DNA of 64,000 bases from Saprospiraceae bacterium. Its GTDB lineage: Bacteria > Bacteroidota > Bacteroidia > Chitinophagales > Saprospiraceae. Location: contig JADJNF010000007.1 of NCBI GenBank assembly GCA_016714445.1, positions 62,001 to 126,000 of the forward strand, written 5' to 3'. This document shows positions 9,486 through 19,363 of the stretch, piece after piece (within the stretch, counting starts at the first letter, position 1; the number at the start of each line of letters is the position of its first letter). The position numbers and the translations under genes were made by a program. Below the pieces are notes generated by a model. That model made no database searches, had not been told where the DNA came from, and was given only the letters and a program-made list of their open reading frames with translations.

Positions 9486-10655
9486 ATGAAACCAATAATA
9501 ACTCTACTTTTAATGACAGTTTTGGGATGGCTGCCCGGCAGTACCCAAATCACGACGGATGAAAGCATCAGAATATCCATACTAACTTGTGCTCCCGGTG
9601 ATCAGCTGTACTCTATATACGGCCATAACGCCATAAGAATCATAGACAGTAATAAAGGGACTGACCTGGTCTACAATTATGGTACTTTTGATTTTAATAC
9701 TCCCGGATTTGCGATTAAATTTATGAGAGGCAAATTGCCTTATGTGTTGAGTATTGCGGATTATTATGATTTTTTAGACGAATACAAATATTATAAAAGA
9801 AGCGTCACTGAACAGGTGCTGTATCTTGATCCGGTACAGCAACAAAAAATCATGCAGTATCTGGCAGTCAATATGCTTCCGGAAAACCGAGCTTACAAAT
9901 ATGATTTTTTTATGGACAATTGTGCTACCAGGATTCGTGATATAATAAATAAAAATGTAAGCAATTTTGTCTGGGATGAAAGTAAAGCCAGTGGAAAAAC
10001 ATTCAGACAAATCATCAAAGAATATCAAAAAGTGATGCCATGGACCAATTTTGGCATTGATCTGATCATTGGTGCACGGGCAGATAGGAAAACAACCTTG
10101 AGCGAAGAAGCTTTCATTCCGGATTATCTTTCATCAGCGATACAATATGCCCGATATAAAGATCCACGTCAGACCGGGCTTCTGTTTAGAAAAATAGACA
10201 TCCTTACATTTCCACCAAAACCTGCTGTTAATAATTTTCTATTGTCGCCCTGGCTGGTATTTATTATTTTATTATTAATAGAGATTAATATTTATTTCAG
10301 GTATCTGAAAGGGAGTGTCGGTAAATGGATTCAAAGATATGATGTTTTATGGTTGGTTATAGTCACATTCAGTAGTGCCCTGATGCTGTTTATGTGGTTT
10401 GGTACCGACCACATCCCTACCAAATACAACTGGAACATCCTTTGGGCAAATCCATTGATACCCGTGTGGTGGTGGATGCACAAAAAAGGCAATCCGTTTT
10501 CAAATAAAATCGTTTACTTTGTTGCAGCATGTATCCTTATCAGTATGATCAATGCTATTCCCGGGTGCCAATTTTTGCCGCAGTTTTTTCATCCTTTAGT
10601 GATCATGATTGGATCTATCTTGTTGATAAAAGGAGTAAGGTTAAGACATAATTAA
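9486..10655 (+). CDS. DUF4105 domain membrane protein
   Basis: The protein begins with a signal peptide (MKPIITLLLMTVLGWLPGS), then a DUF4105 domain of about 230 residues with the family hallmarks: CAPGDQLYSIYGHNAIRI near the start and DFFMDNCATRIRD around residue 150. The last 140 residues hold four or so membrane segments (LVFIILLLIEINIYF and others), so the DUF4105 part faces the periplasm. The family is common in Bacteroidetes and Proteobacteria; the conserved His, Asn and Cys suggest an enzyme, but no reaction is known to me. It converges with the next gene across 19 bases. Confidence 0.82.
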   Translation: MKPIITLLLMTVLGWLPGSTQITTDESIRISILTCAPGDQLYSIYGHNAIRIIDSNKGTDLVYNYGTFDFNTPGFAIKFMRGKLPYVLSIADYYDFLDEYKYYKRSVTEQVLYLDPVQQQKIMQYLAVNMLPENRAYKYDFFMDNCATRIRDIINKNVSNFVWDESKASGKTFRQIIKEYQKVMPWTNFGIDLIIGARADRKTTLSEEAFIPDYLSSAIQYARYKDPRQTGLLFRKIDILTFPPKPAVNNFLLSPWLVFIILLLIEINIYFRYLKGSVGKWIQRYDVLWLVIVTFSSALMLFMWFGTDHIPTKYNWNILWANPLIPVWWWMHKKGNPFSNKIVYFVAACILISMINAIPGCQFLPQFFHPLVIMIGSILLIKGVRLRHN

Positions 10656-10674
10656 ATTATTGGGCTACAACTTA

Positions 10675-11265
10675 TTAAAAAGTTATTTGTGGCAGGTAAC
10701 CAGCAGAGATTGTTTTTACGATAGATAATGGAGTCAAAAGTAAAACAGACACATCTGATCCAATGTGTATTCCATCTTTGTAGCCGCCAAATCCCCACTC
10801 AAATATTTTGCCCTTATATTTTAGAAATGGTTGACTATCATATTCGATAAAAGAACCATCAGGTATATCAGCTAGTCGTATTACTGTTTTGTTTCTGACC
10901 ATTCTTTCCCCATGTATACATTCGTCCATTTGCTGAGTTGTAATATTCTCAAAATCATTAGCTTTTGCCCATAGACTTTTAAAAATATTAAATTTGTCTC
11001 TTTGACACTCCGCACATGGTCGGTGTCCGGCTGCCAGCGCAGTAGCTTCATCCCAAAAGAATAGCTCAGTATATCTGCCTTTTTGCATAATGGTTCTTTT
11101 CCTTTCCTTAAAATCCAACACACAAATGATCCATCTTTTAAGCTGAAAATTGCGGATTATTTCCTGACGTTCATTGTGAAGATGACCGCGATTTCCCATC
11201 AGCCCACCCCTATGTATAGAGAAACAAATTTCGCCATATGGATTGATTCTGTTTTGATAAGGCAT
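10675..11265 (-). CDS. Conserved hypothetical protein with HRPCAEC motif
   Basis: This 196-residue soluble protein has no signal peptide. It begins MPYQNRINPYGEI and carries GNRG, then GRYTELFFWDEATALAAGHRPCAEC, the last part (written here as its final ten residues AAGHRPCAEC) providing a His and two Cys that could bind a metal. I recall close relatives with the same blocks in many bacteria, all annotated as uncharacterised. The Cys pair is loosely reminiscent of metal-binding DNA-repair modules, but this is only a resemblance. It stands alone between two opposing units. Confidence 0.75.
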   Translation of the reverse strand: MPYQNRINPYGEICFSIHRGGLMGNRGHLHNERQEIIRNFQLKRWIICVLDFKERKRTIMQKGRYTELFFWDEATALAAGHRPCAECQRDKFNIFKSLWAKANDFENITTQQMDECIHGERMVRNKTVIRLADIPDGSFIEYDSQPFLKYKGKIFEWGFGGYKDGIHIGSDVSVLLLTPLSIVKTISAGYLPQITF

Positions 11266-11385
11266 AATACTTTAAGTTCTTTATAAGGTAAGTAAATTTA
11301 TCTTTTGTCATCATTTTACTCATTTTGTTACATTAGTTTTGGCTATATTCTGATAGAAGTTTATTTAATCCTATTGCCTATACAC

Positions 11386-11622
11386 TCACTGCTTTACAAA
11401 TTTCTGTACAGATGCGACACCCGATGCGGTCGTACACTTGATGAGATATAGGCCGGGATGAAGTGGGGAGATGTCCATGTCAGTACTATTTTCATTTGTC
11501 GCTATGGTCAGTACTTTATGTCCAGTGATATCATATATCTCTATTTTGCATGGTTGAGAAGTCTCTAACGTGATGTGGTCTGTAGATGGATTGGGGTAGA
11601 TGAGTACATTGTTCCAGTTCAA
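11386..11622 (-). pseudogene. Orphan T9SS type A sorting domain (remnant of a secreted protein)
   Basis: The 78-residue frame is only a T9SS C-terminal domain: it starts at VLIYPNPSTDHITLE, passes IYDITGHKVLTI and ends LHPGLYLIKCTTASGVASVQKFVKQ. There is no signal peptide or passenger domain, and an in-frame TAA lies eight codons upstream of the TTG that opens it. A sorting domain alone has no known role, so this is probably the tail of a deleted or broken gene. Two other orphan tails lie at 46.6-47.0 and 61.1-61.5 kb. Confidence 0.7.
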
Positions 11623-11674
11623 GATACCTGAATTTCGAAGTTAAGCTATTTCTGGATTAAATATTTATCCTTTA

Positions 11675-12537
11675 CTATTTTAATAACGGAACACTATGAT
11701 GGAATTTATGTCGATATCCAAATACACCATATCCATTTGTAAAAGATGAGACAAAAGGGTTGTTTGTTCCGAATTCATTACCTTTATATGAATTCGCATT
11801 CAAAATATATCCCAAATCTTGTGAAGTATATTCAAAAAATACTTTCATCGAATCAGATTTATTTAAAGTATATATATTATTAAGATATAATTCTGTTATT
11901 CCCAAATAAATACTTTTATTAGCCAAACATGAAATATTTACTTGCTCCTGAGTATTTAGACAAGACTGCGGTTCTCGTTTGATTTGAATTGAATTATAGA
12001 TTTTCATTCTGAACAATTCAGGACCTGTAAATTGCGCAATTATAGTTGCAGTTCCTCCTATAAAATTTTCAAGATTAAATGTTATCTCTCCTGAAAGTAA
12101 ACTATCATTTATAATTAGGTTTAGTTTTTGCAAATGGATTTTTTCATCTGGGATAAAAATTGTTTTGCTAATAATACTATCTTTAAAATCAGGAAATATA
12201 AGTTGATAATAGTGATCTCCTTCAATAATTTTATTGCTAATATATTTGAATTTTATTACATCATAAGTCATTGTATCAAACATTAAATTATCACGTAGGA
12301 TAAAGACCTTTCTATCAGTAATATAATTCGGTTCAGGTAAACTTTTGATACTGGACTGATAGTATTTTGTATAGTTAATTCGCCTATACTTCCGACAGTA
12401 AATTCTGCTACTATCACTGGCCTTTCTCCTTCCCAATAGTCAGAATCCAATTCAATGGGCAGGGAATATTCAGAAGAGCAATTACTAAATAAGAATGTAA
12501 ATACCATTATATAAAAAAAATATCTTAGTTTCTGCAT
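11675..12537 (-). CDS. DUF4249 lipoprotein, partner of the TonB receptor (frameshifted)
   Basis: The 5' part encodes a lipoprotein signal (MQKLRYFFYIMVFTFLFSNC) and a mature N-terminus ending ...TISPVSK; the rest continues in another frame from SLPEPNYITDRKVFIL to the stop at 11675. Adding one A to the four-A run at 12343-12346 (minus strand) joins the two parts into about 287 residues. DUF4249 proteins are outer-surface lipoproteins that usually sit next to a TonB-dependent receptor, as here (13 bases away, same strand), and likely act like a SusD lid. The family call is by context, size and the beta-rich pattern; the substrate is unknown. Confidence 0.7.
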
Positions 12538-12550
12538 AATAATTTAAAAT

Positions 12551-14823
12551 TTATATAATTTTTCTTGAATAACTTAAACTAGGTAAAAATGTAAAATTCA
12601 CTCCATCATAATATCCAGAAAACCTTTCTTGACTGAAATTGGAACTATTCAAAAAAATATGAAATGGATTTCTTCTGGCTGTAATATTATAAACTGAAAA
12701 AGACCAGGAACTTTTTAATGATTTTTGAAATTCTATCCCTACATCAAAACGAAAATAGTTGGGGTATCTTCCATTATTTCTTTCCTTAAAAATATACTGA
12801 ATTTCATTGCCGTTGTTAAAATATGCATTTACAGGTGCTGTAAAAGGATGACCACTCAAATATAAAGATTTTAGAATTAATACCCATTTTTGCGAAGGTT
12901 GATATTGTAAATGAAAAGAAAAAGTATGAGGCCTTGCGAAATTTGATACATATGCGTTGCCCATATTAATATCTTCAAATTTTGTCATCGAGTAGGTATA
13001 GGAATATGAAGATTTTATTAATAGAGTATTTTGCTGATATTCAATTGACGTTTCAAACCCATATGCATTTAATTTCCCATTATAGCTAAGGGTTTTTTTA
13101 AAGTTACCTATTTCAATGTTTATATCGGTGTATATATTTTTGTTATCTACTAAACCTGATTGATTTTTATAAAATGCTTCTAAGGTAGCTGAAAATCGAT
13201 ATTTTGTATTTGTTCTTACTCCTAAGCTATACTGAGTACCAGTATTTTGACTCTTTCCAAAGTCCATAGGAACCCACATTTCTAACGGATTTTCTAAATT
13301 GGATGATGTGATCAGAAATGCATTTTGCGAAACTACATCTAACGCCGCAGTAAGGGTGGAGTTATCATTTAGTTTATACTTAATATTAACTCTCGGTTGA
13401 ACAGCATGTTTTATGCCATTATGGCTAAATATATCATATCTAAATCCTATATCTGTCAAAAAATTCTTCCACTCCCCAGTTATTGAAACGTAAGCAAAAT
13501 TATTGGAAAGATACAAAGATGGAACGATTACTGAATCTTTTAAGTCATAATACTGGAGCGGATTAAACTTTGTGTAATGATTTCCAATCCCAACTGAGGC
13601 TGATAGGTAATTATTTAGATATTTTGTTCCTTTAAACCACAAAGAAGTTTCATGTAAACTATTTAATAAATCTGTTTTGTGAATATTTTTATTTAAATCA
13701 TTAATCTCAGAGATTTGAAAATTAGAATAATGCAAAAATGCTGCACCTCCTTCTATCACCCAGGATTTATTCAACACCTGATGATATTTTAATCCAAACA
13801 CTTTATTAGCCCACCCAATAGAGCCTATATTTTCTTTCCCTTTACGTTTCTGTTTTATCAAATTTTTATCAGATGAAATCAAAACGAAAGCTGATAAAAA
13901 AGAAGAAGGAGAAAAATTATATTTAGAACTGATAGTAAAGTCATGAATATTTATGCCAACAGCTGATGCATTTTCTTTGTTGTCATAATCTTTTCCAGAA
14001 AAAAGATTTATTAAATTTAGATTGCTGATTCTACCACCAAAGTTGAATCCCCATTTATCTTTTATAACAGGAATTTTAACAGTTAATTTGCTCATAAGAA
14101 TTCCAGCTGAAGCAACCACTTCAGTTTTTTTAGTACTGCCATCAAACAAAGTCATATCTATAACTGACGAAGACTTCCCTCCATACTTAGCCGGAAAACC
14201 ACTTTTAAGAATATTTACATCCTTTATGAAGTCGCCATTAATAAAAGGTAGAAAACCGAATAAATGGGCATAATTATATATTCTTACACCATTAATTAGG
14301 AGTAAATTTTGGTCAGGCAATCCTCCACGAGTTACAACGCCTGAAAATCCTTCCCTAGTAGGTTGAAAGCCAGGCTTAAAATGCAATGCTTGCATAACAT
14401 CGGCTTCGCCTGCAAGACTAGATAGCAACCTGATTTCCTTTCCAGAAAATTTAATTTGACTTGTAGATGGTATTTTTTTTTGCATTGCTTCAGTGGAAAT
14501 GATCACTTCATCTTGTAAGAGAGGTGATAAATATATGGTATTTAATTTATCTCCTTTCTCTAAATCATTTATGTTAATAAATTTTGCGTTATATCCTAAA
14601 AGTCCAACACGAATAAATGAGGAATTTTTTTCATTTATTTTGATCTCAAAATACCCATTAATGTCAGTATCAATGATTGTTTCATCATAAAATATATAAC
14701 AACTGATTAATGATTCGAATGTCAGACTGTCCTTGACAAATCCTTTTACTGATAACATTTGTGAATATGCAAATGAAAAAGCAAAAAGTAAAAGAATCAA
14801 CGAAATTATTTTTTTAAATTCAT
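12551..14823 (-). CDS. TonB-dependent receptor with N-terminal carboxypeptidase-like domain
   Basis: The about 757-residue protein has a short carboxypeptidase-regulatory-like beta-sandwich (about residues 25-105), a plug domain (about 120-230, with VMQALHFKPGFQPTREGF and LLINGVRIYNYAHLFGF) and a C-terminal barrel. It would import a ligand across the outer membrane using TonB energy. The frame as read opens at TTG 14800, but one added A in the seven-A run (14809-14815) restores an ATG at 14823 and a full signal peptide MNLKKIISLILLLFAFSFA. It is followed by the DUF4249 partner after 13 bases. No TonB box is obvious. Confidence 0.85.
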
Positions 14824-14883
14824 TAAATGAAACTCTATGTCAAAAACTAGTAAACGATTCATTATCAAGAGTTATTGTTTGCT

Positions 14884-14922
14884 AAATACCTGAACTGTCA
14901 TTATATGACAGTTCAGGTATTT
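14884..14922 (-). terminator. Perfect long hairpin, likely terminator of the 14928-16019 gene
   Basis: A 17-base arm (14884-14900) pairs perfectly with 14906-14922 around a five-base loop that can close by one more pair. It starts six bases after the stop of the upstream leftward gene and lies before the TonB receptor gene. The flanks are A/T-rich on both sides, so it could work in both directions, although the U tract is short. Confidence 0.65.
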
Positions 14923-14927
14923 AATGT

Positions 14928-16019
14928 TTACCAACAATTATAGCAAATTGATGGATGATTTTGACCATCATTCGTATCACAATCTACACTTTGGCCTACG
15001 GGAACGCCTTGAGTAACTTGACCAATAAACCATATTAATGGATTAAATTGCGGAATACCTGGAATCAATGATTCATTTGGGGCAGTTCCATTTGATGTAA
15101 TTTTGGAAAATTCTAATTCTGAACAATTAGAGCAAGTCTGCCACATCCATTGATAATTTGAATTACCAGTAATATATGCATCTGTTTTAATATATAATGG
15201 AGCATCACTTGTAGTTGTATAAAGCCAATAAACTCTGAAATTTGTAATATTATGACTCCAACCTTGCCACCATTCCCAATATAAAATTTGGCCATTTGAA
15301 TTCCGGACGGGTTAGCTCCAACAAAAACTTCTGAAGTTGTTCTAAACCATTTTGTTCCATTATGTGTATAATCTCTAAAATCAGTTTGTGACGTTAAAAA
15401 CACGTTCTAGAAGATTGGTCATTTTGTTGATATTCCAAATAAGTATATTTTTCAGTTTTAACTCCATTTTTGAAATACGATCTCAAATTGTTAAGAAATT
15501 TTTCAAAATTTGAGTTTTTATGTTCTGAAATGAAAATTTTTCTTTGAGTTGAAAATGATATCTTCTCCAAAGTAATATACTCCATTTTCATTTGTAACTT
15601 TATTTAATAACATGTTTGACATCAAACCACCTTTTTCATCAATCGTATATAGATGTCTATTTTCCCTTAAAAGCATTTTAGGATCAGCTTCCTTAGAAAT
15701 ACTATATGTAAATCTGTACAACGACCTATAACCTTTTTCTATTTCAAATTTTTCAAGTTGTTCATTATTAAGGTAATTTATAAAATTATTAAAACTGGAA
15801 AAAGACTTAGCATCTCTAAATTTTAAAATTTTGTTTACAATTTCAACTTGCCCATTTTTAAAAGATTATCAAGAAATTGCAATCCTTGAAATGTGGCTTC
15901 AGTTTTGGGTTTTTATCCTGCTTAGCTGAATTATTTTCATTGGATTCATTTTTCTGACAGGAAAAAAGCATCATTAAAACAAATGCACAAAATAAATTTG
16001 TGAATAATAAATTTTTCAT
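14928..16019 (-). pseudogene. Secreted lipoprotein gene broken by several frameshifts
   Basis: The ATG at 16019 starts a lipoprotein signal ending LMMLFSC (lipobox), then a low-complexity linker (NESNENNSAKQDKNPK). The remaining coding sense lies in at least three frames, at about 15.4-15.85 kb, 15.1-15.4 kb and 14.93-15.15 kb. The C-terminal part reads WQTCSNCSELEF ... SVDCDTNDGQNHPSICYNCW, a cysteine-rich ending. Several one-base indels must be corrected to give one protein of about 360 residues. I do not recognise a family. It could be a real decayed gene or, as elsewhere here, a victim of homopolymer errors. Confidence 0.6.
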
Positions 16020-16146
16020 TTAATTTTTTTTTTAAAATTACTCCCTAATTTCTTCTTTTAAGGTGGTGTTCAGGAAAATAAATCCACCTCCATAAAATAT
16101 TATGGTTTGAATAAATGAAAAACAAACCAAATTAAAAGAAAGCCTT

Positions 16147-16154
16147 TATATTTG
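16147..16154 (+). promoter_or_regulatory. -7 box TATATTTG before a candidate small RNA
   Basis: TATATTTG matches TAnnTTTG and lies six bases before the first hairpin of the structured region at 16160-16235. No TTG is present at the expected -33 distance (16124-16128), so support is partial. Confidence 0.4.
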
Positions 16155-16159
16155 CGTTC

Positions 16160-16235
16160 TGTATCCTCACGATACGTTGGAGAGTCTGCAGCCTCTGTAA
16201 AGGCATTTATTGCAGGCTCTTCTTTTATATTTTAG
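16160..16235 (+). ncRNA. Candidate structured small RNA with its own terminator
   Basis: In an otherwise unstructured AT-rich gap, a compact GC-richer block folds into two hairpins: GTATC/GATAC (16161-16165 with 16171-16175) and a long stem AGAGTCTGCA (16181-16190) with TGCAGGCTCT (16211-16220), one G-U pair, enclosing GCCT/AGGC (16191-16194 with 16201-16204). It is followed by a T-rich tail (TCTTTTATATTTT), as in an intrinsic terminator, and preceded by a promoter-like box. No open frame covers it. I do not recognise the family. Confidence 0.4.
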
Positions 16236-17373
16236 TTATATCTTTCATAAATAGTATTTATGGCCTTTATTCAACTTTCCAACTTTTATATTGTAACCCG
16301 TAGCGCCGTTTCTTGATTTAGTACGCTATTTGAAGGGTTTGTTTTTATATATCAAACATCAAAGGGACATATAGACCATTATTACTGTTTTGAAACGAAC
16401 TACTTTTAGTACGATTTCATGGAATTTCCGCATATTATTGTATTAAATTGCACAGAATTAAGTAATATGAAAAATTCTTAGCTACACTTTTGAGCTATGT
16501 TAATTGATAATATATTAGGTATCTAATGATACTAAGCTTGTAGTAAATATATCAATTTTCTCATAAAAATATGAGTTTTAACCAAAATATTATACTTTTA
16601 AATGAGCACAATGAATTGAATATACTAATCCATTGATGATCCAATCTTAATTCTCAAAGGGTGCAATTTTAATCATTCTGGTCGAAATTATTTTTTCAAT
16701 AATTTTTTTTTAAATGTTTCAACTTAACAGAATAATTAAGGTAAAGATAAGAACTATTTTTAATAAAAAGAATATTTTTCTAATTTATTATATATATATA
16801 AATTTAATATTTATAATCAATTATTTATGAAAATAATATCTTCATTGAATATTAACATTCCGTATGTGGTGACCGATAAAATCGATTGTGTAAAAGAGGT
16901 GATATGCATCTTCACAATGGTAAAATACAGAATTATATATATCATCCTTCCAGTTTGAAAATTTTAAAAATTAGCTATTATAATAATACAAATTAAAAGT
17001 TTAAAAAATAATTAAAATTTTTCTCATGATCGGCCGGAGAAGGTAAGTTCTTTTATCGTGCACTACAAAAGCACTTGGTATTTTTTCGGTAATCAGGAAA
17101 TGTCAAAACAAATATAATGCTTGTTTCTGAAATATTTATATTTTCACTTGGCATTAACATATGAAATATCTACATATATAAGTCATTTATGATGTGACTT
17201 GTACCTAAAAATGGGTAAAGAATAATTATGAAGTAACATATAAACAGATATAAAATCACCTGGCTCTATTCCAGATGGCTTTTATTTATGGACTTATACC
17301 CACTAGGATCAACCTGATACACAGCGATTCTATGTTTTGACACATCAAAATTCAGCATTCAGCATTATATCCG
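16236..17373. other. AT-rich intergenic region without recognisable genes
   Basis: About 1.1 kb of very AT-rich DNA with many homopolymers. No open frame with protein-like composition, no tRNA and no clear repeat was seen. A short GC-richer patch near 17030-17050 (ATCGGCCGGAGAAGG) is unexplained. Confidence 0.5.
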
Positions 17374-17381
17374 TACCTTTG
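17374..17381 (+). promoter_or_regulatory. -7 box TACCTTTG before the DEAD-box helicase gene
   Basis: The octamer fits TAnnTTTG and lies 25 bases before the ATG at 17407. A TTC about 20 bases upstream could be a weak -33 element. Confidence 0.5.
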
Positions 17382-17406
17382 CATTTTTGACAGATAAAAC
17401 CTTTGT

Positions 17407-18741
17407 ATGACTTTCAGAGACCTGAACCTAAGCAAACCCCTATGGAATGCCCTCGATGATGCCGGATACACGAAACCTACTACGATACAGGCGAAGGCAT
17501 TTTCTGTCATTATGTCCGGTAGAGATGTGCAGGGAATCGCACAGACGGGTACGGGCAAAACCATCGCTTATCTGTTGCCTTCACTTAAAATGTGGACCTT
17601 TAGCAAAGACAGACATCCGCAAATACTGATCATCGTGCCCACCAGAGAGCTGGTCGTTCAGGTGGTCTCACAGGTGGAAGAAATAGCCAAATATACCAGT
17701 GCGGTGGTACGTGGTGTATATGGAGGCACCAATCTGAAGACTCAGGCGGCTGAGATTGCAGATGGGCTGGATATCATCGTAGGTACACCAGGGAGGTTGC
17801 TTGATCTGGGTTATCATGGGGCTCTCAATCTCAAAATGATCAAAAAGCTGGTCATAGATGAAGTGGATGAAATGCTGGCTTTGGGATTCAGATCTCAGCT
17901 GGAGCATCTCATGGATTTGCTCCCAGAAAGGAGACAAAACTTATTGTTTTCTGCCACCATCACAGAAGATGTAGTAGCTCTGATAGATAATTACTTCAAC
18001 ACACCTGAAAAAGTAGAAGCGGCACCATCCGGATCGCCATTATCTAATATCAATCAGGGACTATACCGCGTGCCCAACTTTAATACAAAGGTCAATTTGC
18101 TGGAGCTGCTGCTGAAATCAAAACCTGAAATGACTAAGATACTGCTTTTTGTTTCTACCAAAGCATTGGCGGATGAACTATTTGAACATATCGGGCGCAC
18201 ATATCCGGATAGTACTGGCGTTATACATTCCAATAAAGACCAGAATTTCAGATTTAACGCAGTTAATAAATTTCAGGACGGTACCTTCAGGATATTGATC
18301 GCTACAGACATCATAGCGCGTGGTCTGGATATAGAAGATGTGTCACATGTCATCAATTTTGATATGCCTGATGAACCACAAAACTACGTACATAGAATAG
18401 GGCGTACCGGTCGGGCCGACAAAAAAGGCGAATCGATTTCATTGGTAGGTGATCTGGATGTTGACTGGCTGGAAGAGGTGCAGGAGTTCATGAAATATGA
18501 AATTCCGGTGCTCACCCTTCCTGAAGATCTGGTGATTTCTGATGTACTGACGGATGCTGAATTGCCGAAAGTAAATATGAAAAATATTTTGGGCAAACTT
18601 CCCAAAGTAAAAGATGACAGTGGTGCTTTTCACGAGAAGAAAGCAAAAAACAAAAAAATCAATGTTAAAATCAGATACCGGGATAAAATGCATGCCAAAT
18701 ACGGCAAACCGAAATCAAGGGGCGATAAAAAGAAGAAATAA
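17407..18741 (+). CDS. DEAD-box type ATP-dependent RNA helicase (DEVD variant)
   Basis: All SF2 helicase motifs are present in order in 444 residues: the Q motif (F-x17 to PTTIQAKAF), I AQTGTGKT (about 44), Ia PTRELV, Ib TPGRLLDL, II DEVDEM (about 150), III SAT, V IARGLD (about 303) and VI HRIGRTGR (about 328). Motif II is DEVD rather than DEAD, a conservative change that keeps the Mg-binding acids. The C-terminal tail is Lys-rich (KKAKNKKINVKIRYRDK) and likely binds RNA. It would unwind structured RNA in ribosome assembly or mRNA decay. A strong terminator follows directly. Confidence 0.94.
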   Translation: MTFRDLNLSKPLWNALDDAGYTKPTTIQAKAFSVIMSGRDVQGIAQTGTGKTIAYLLPSLKMWTFSKDRHPQILIIVPTRELVVQVVSQVEEIAKYTSAVVRGVYGGTNLKTQAAEIADGLDIIVGTPGRLLDLGYHGALNLKMIKKLVIDEVDEMLALGFRSQLEHLMDLLPERRQNLLFSATITEDVVALIDNYFNTPEKVEAAPSGSPLSNINQGLYRVPNFNTKVNLLELLLKSKPEMTKILLFVSTKALADELFEHIGRTYPDSTGVIHSNKDQNFRFNAVNKFQDGTFRILIATDIIARGLDIEDVSHVINFDMPDEPQNYVHRIGRTGRADKKGESISLVGDLDVDWLEEVQEFMKYEIPVLTLPEDLVISDVLTDAELPKVNMKNILGKLPKVKDDSGAFHEKKAKNKKINVKIRYRDKMHAKYGKPKSRGDKKKK

Positions 18742-18742
18742 T

Positions 18743-18768
18743 AAAAAAGGGGCTGTTGCCCCTTTTTT
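18743..18768 (+). terminator. Intrinsic terminator after the helicase gene
   Basis: GGGGC (18749-18753) pairs with GCCCC (18758-18762) around TGTT, flanked by six A and six T, so it ends transcription well in both directions. It begins two bases after the helicase stop codon. Confidence 0.92.
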
Positions 18769-18822
18769 ATTTTGTGTCTGTATTTTAAAAGATCATATTC
18801 ATAAGAATCACTGTGCCGGTGA

Positions 18823-19029
18823 TCACCCAAGGAGTACGATCATCAATTCTTTATTAAAAGGAGTCACAGTATTCGATTTTTTAGCATGTGAAGCATCGTA
18901 AGTTTTTCCTTTTATCATTGCTGATGATCTGATCAGTTTTGCATGTGACATTTCTTTTGTAGCTTCAAAATAACTTTTTGGTTTTAAACCCATTTCAAAA
19001 GGGCCGTTTAAACTCATTAATGTTGTCAT
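18823..19029 (-). CDS. Small hypothetical protein
   Basis: A 68-residue frame, basic and hydrophilic with a hydrophobic end (NKELMIVLLG), no signal peptide and no recognised family. It does not overlap another gene, and about 330 bases of empty DNA lie upstream. Its codon use is unremarkable. Support is limited to being open and ATG-started; it could be chance. Confidence 0.35.
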   Translation of the reverse strand: MTTLMSLNGPFEMGLKPKSYFEATKEMSHAKLIRSSAMIKGKTYDASHAKKSNTVTPFNKELMIVLLG

Positions 19030-19363
19030 ATTTCTAATTTTAAAATTTTATTTAATTTGGTTTTGTGTATATTTATTTTTAATTTTAGAATTATATTTTA
19101 AAAATTATAAAATATCAAAATTAAATACAGAACTATAACGCAGAAATGTTGTAGAAAGTTACCCGGAAACCAATAAAAACTACTAATACAAGGATATTAA
19201 CGATAAAATAACCATTTTTTGCCGTTAGTTCAGCTACAAAATAGCAAACCTGCTTCTGTTATTTTGCTTTCTACAGTTAAATGAAGCAGATAAAATTGAA
19301 TAAAATGTAACTTTCATCAATCATAAATTTCAGTTTTATTTTACAAGCTGCCTAATGAAAGAG
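19030..19363. other. AT-rich gap without recognised features
   Basis: A 334-base stretch between two leftward genes. No open frame, terminator or promoter box of the TAnnTTTG type was seen for the small gene downstream. Confidence 0.5.
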
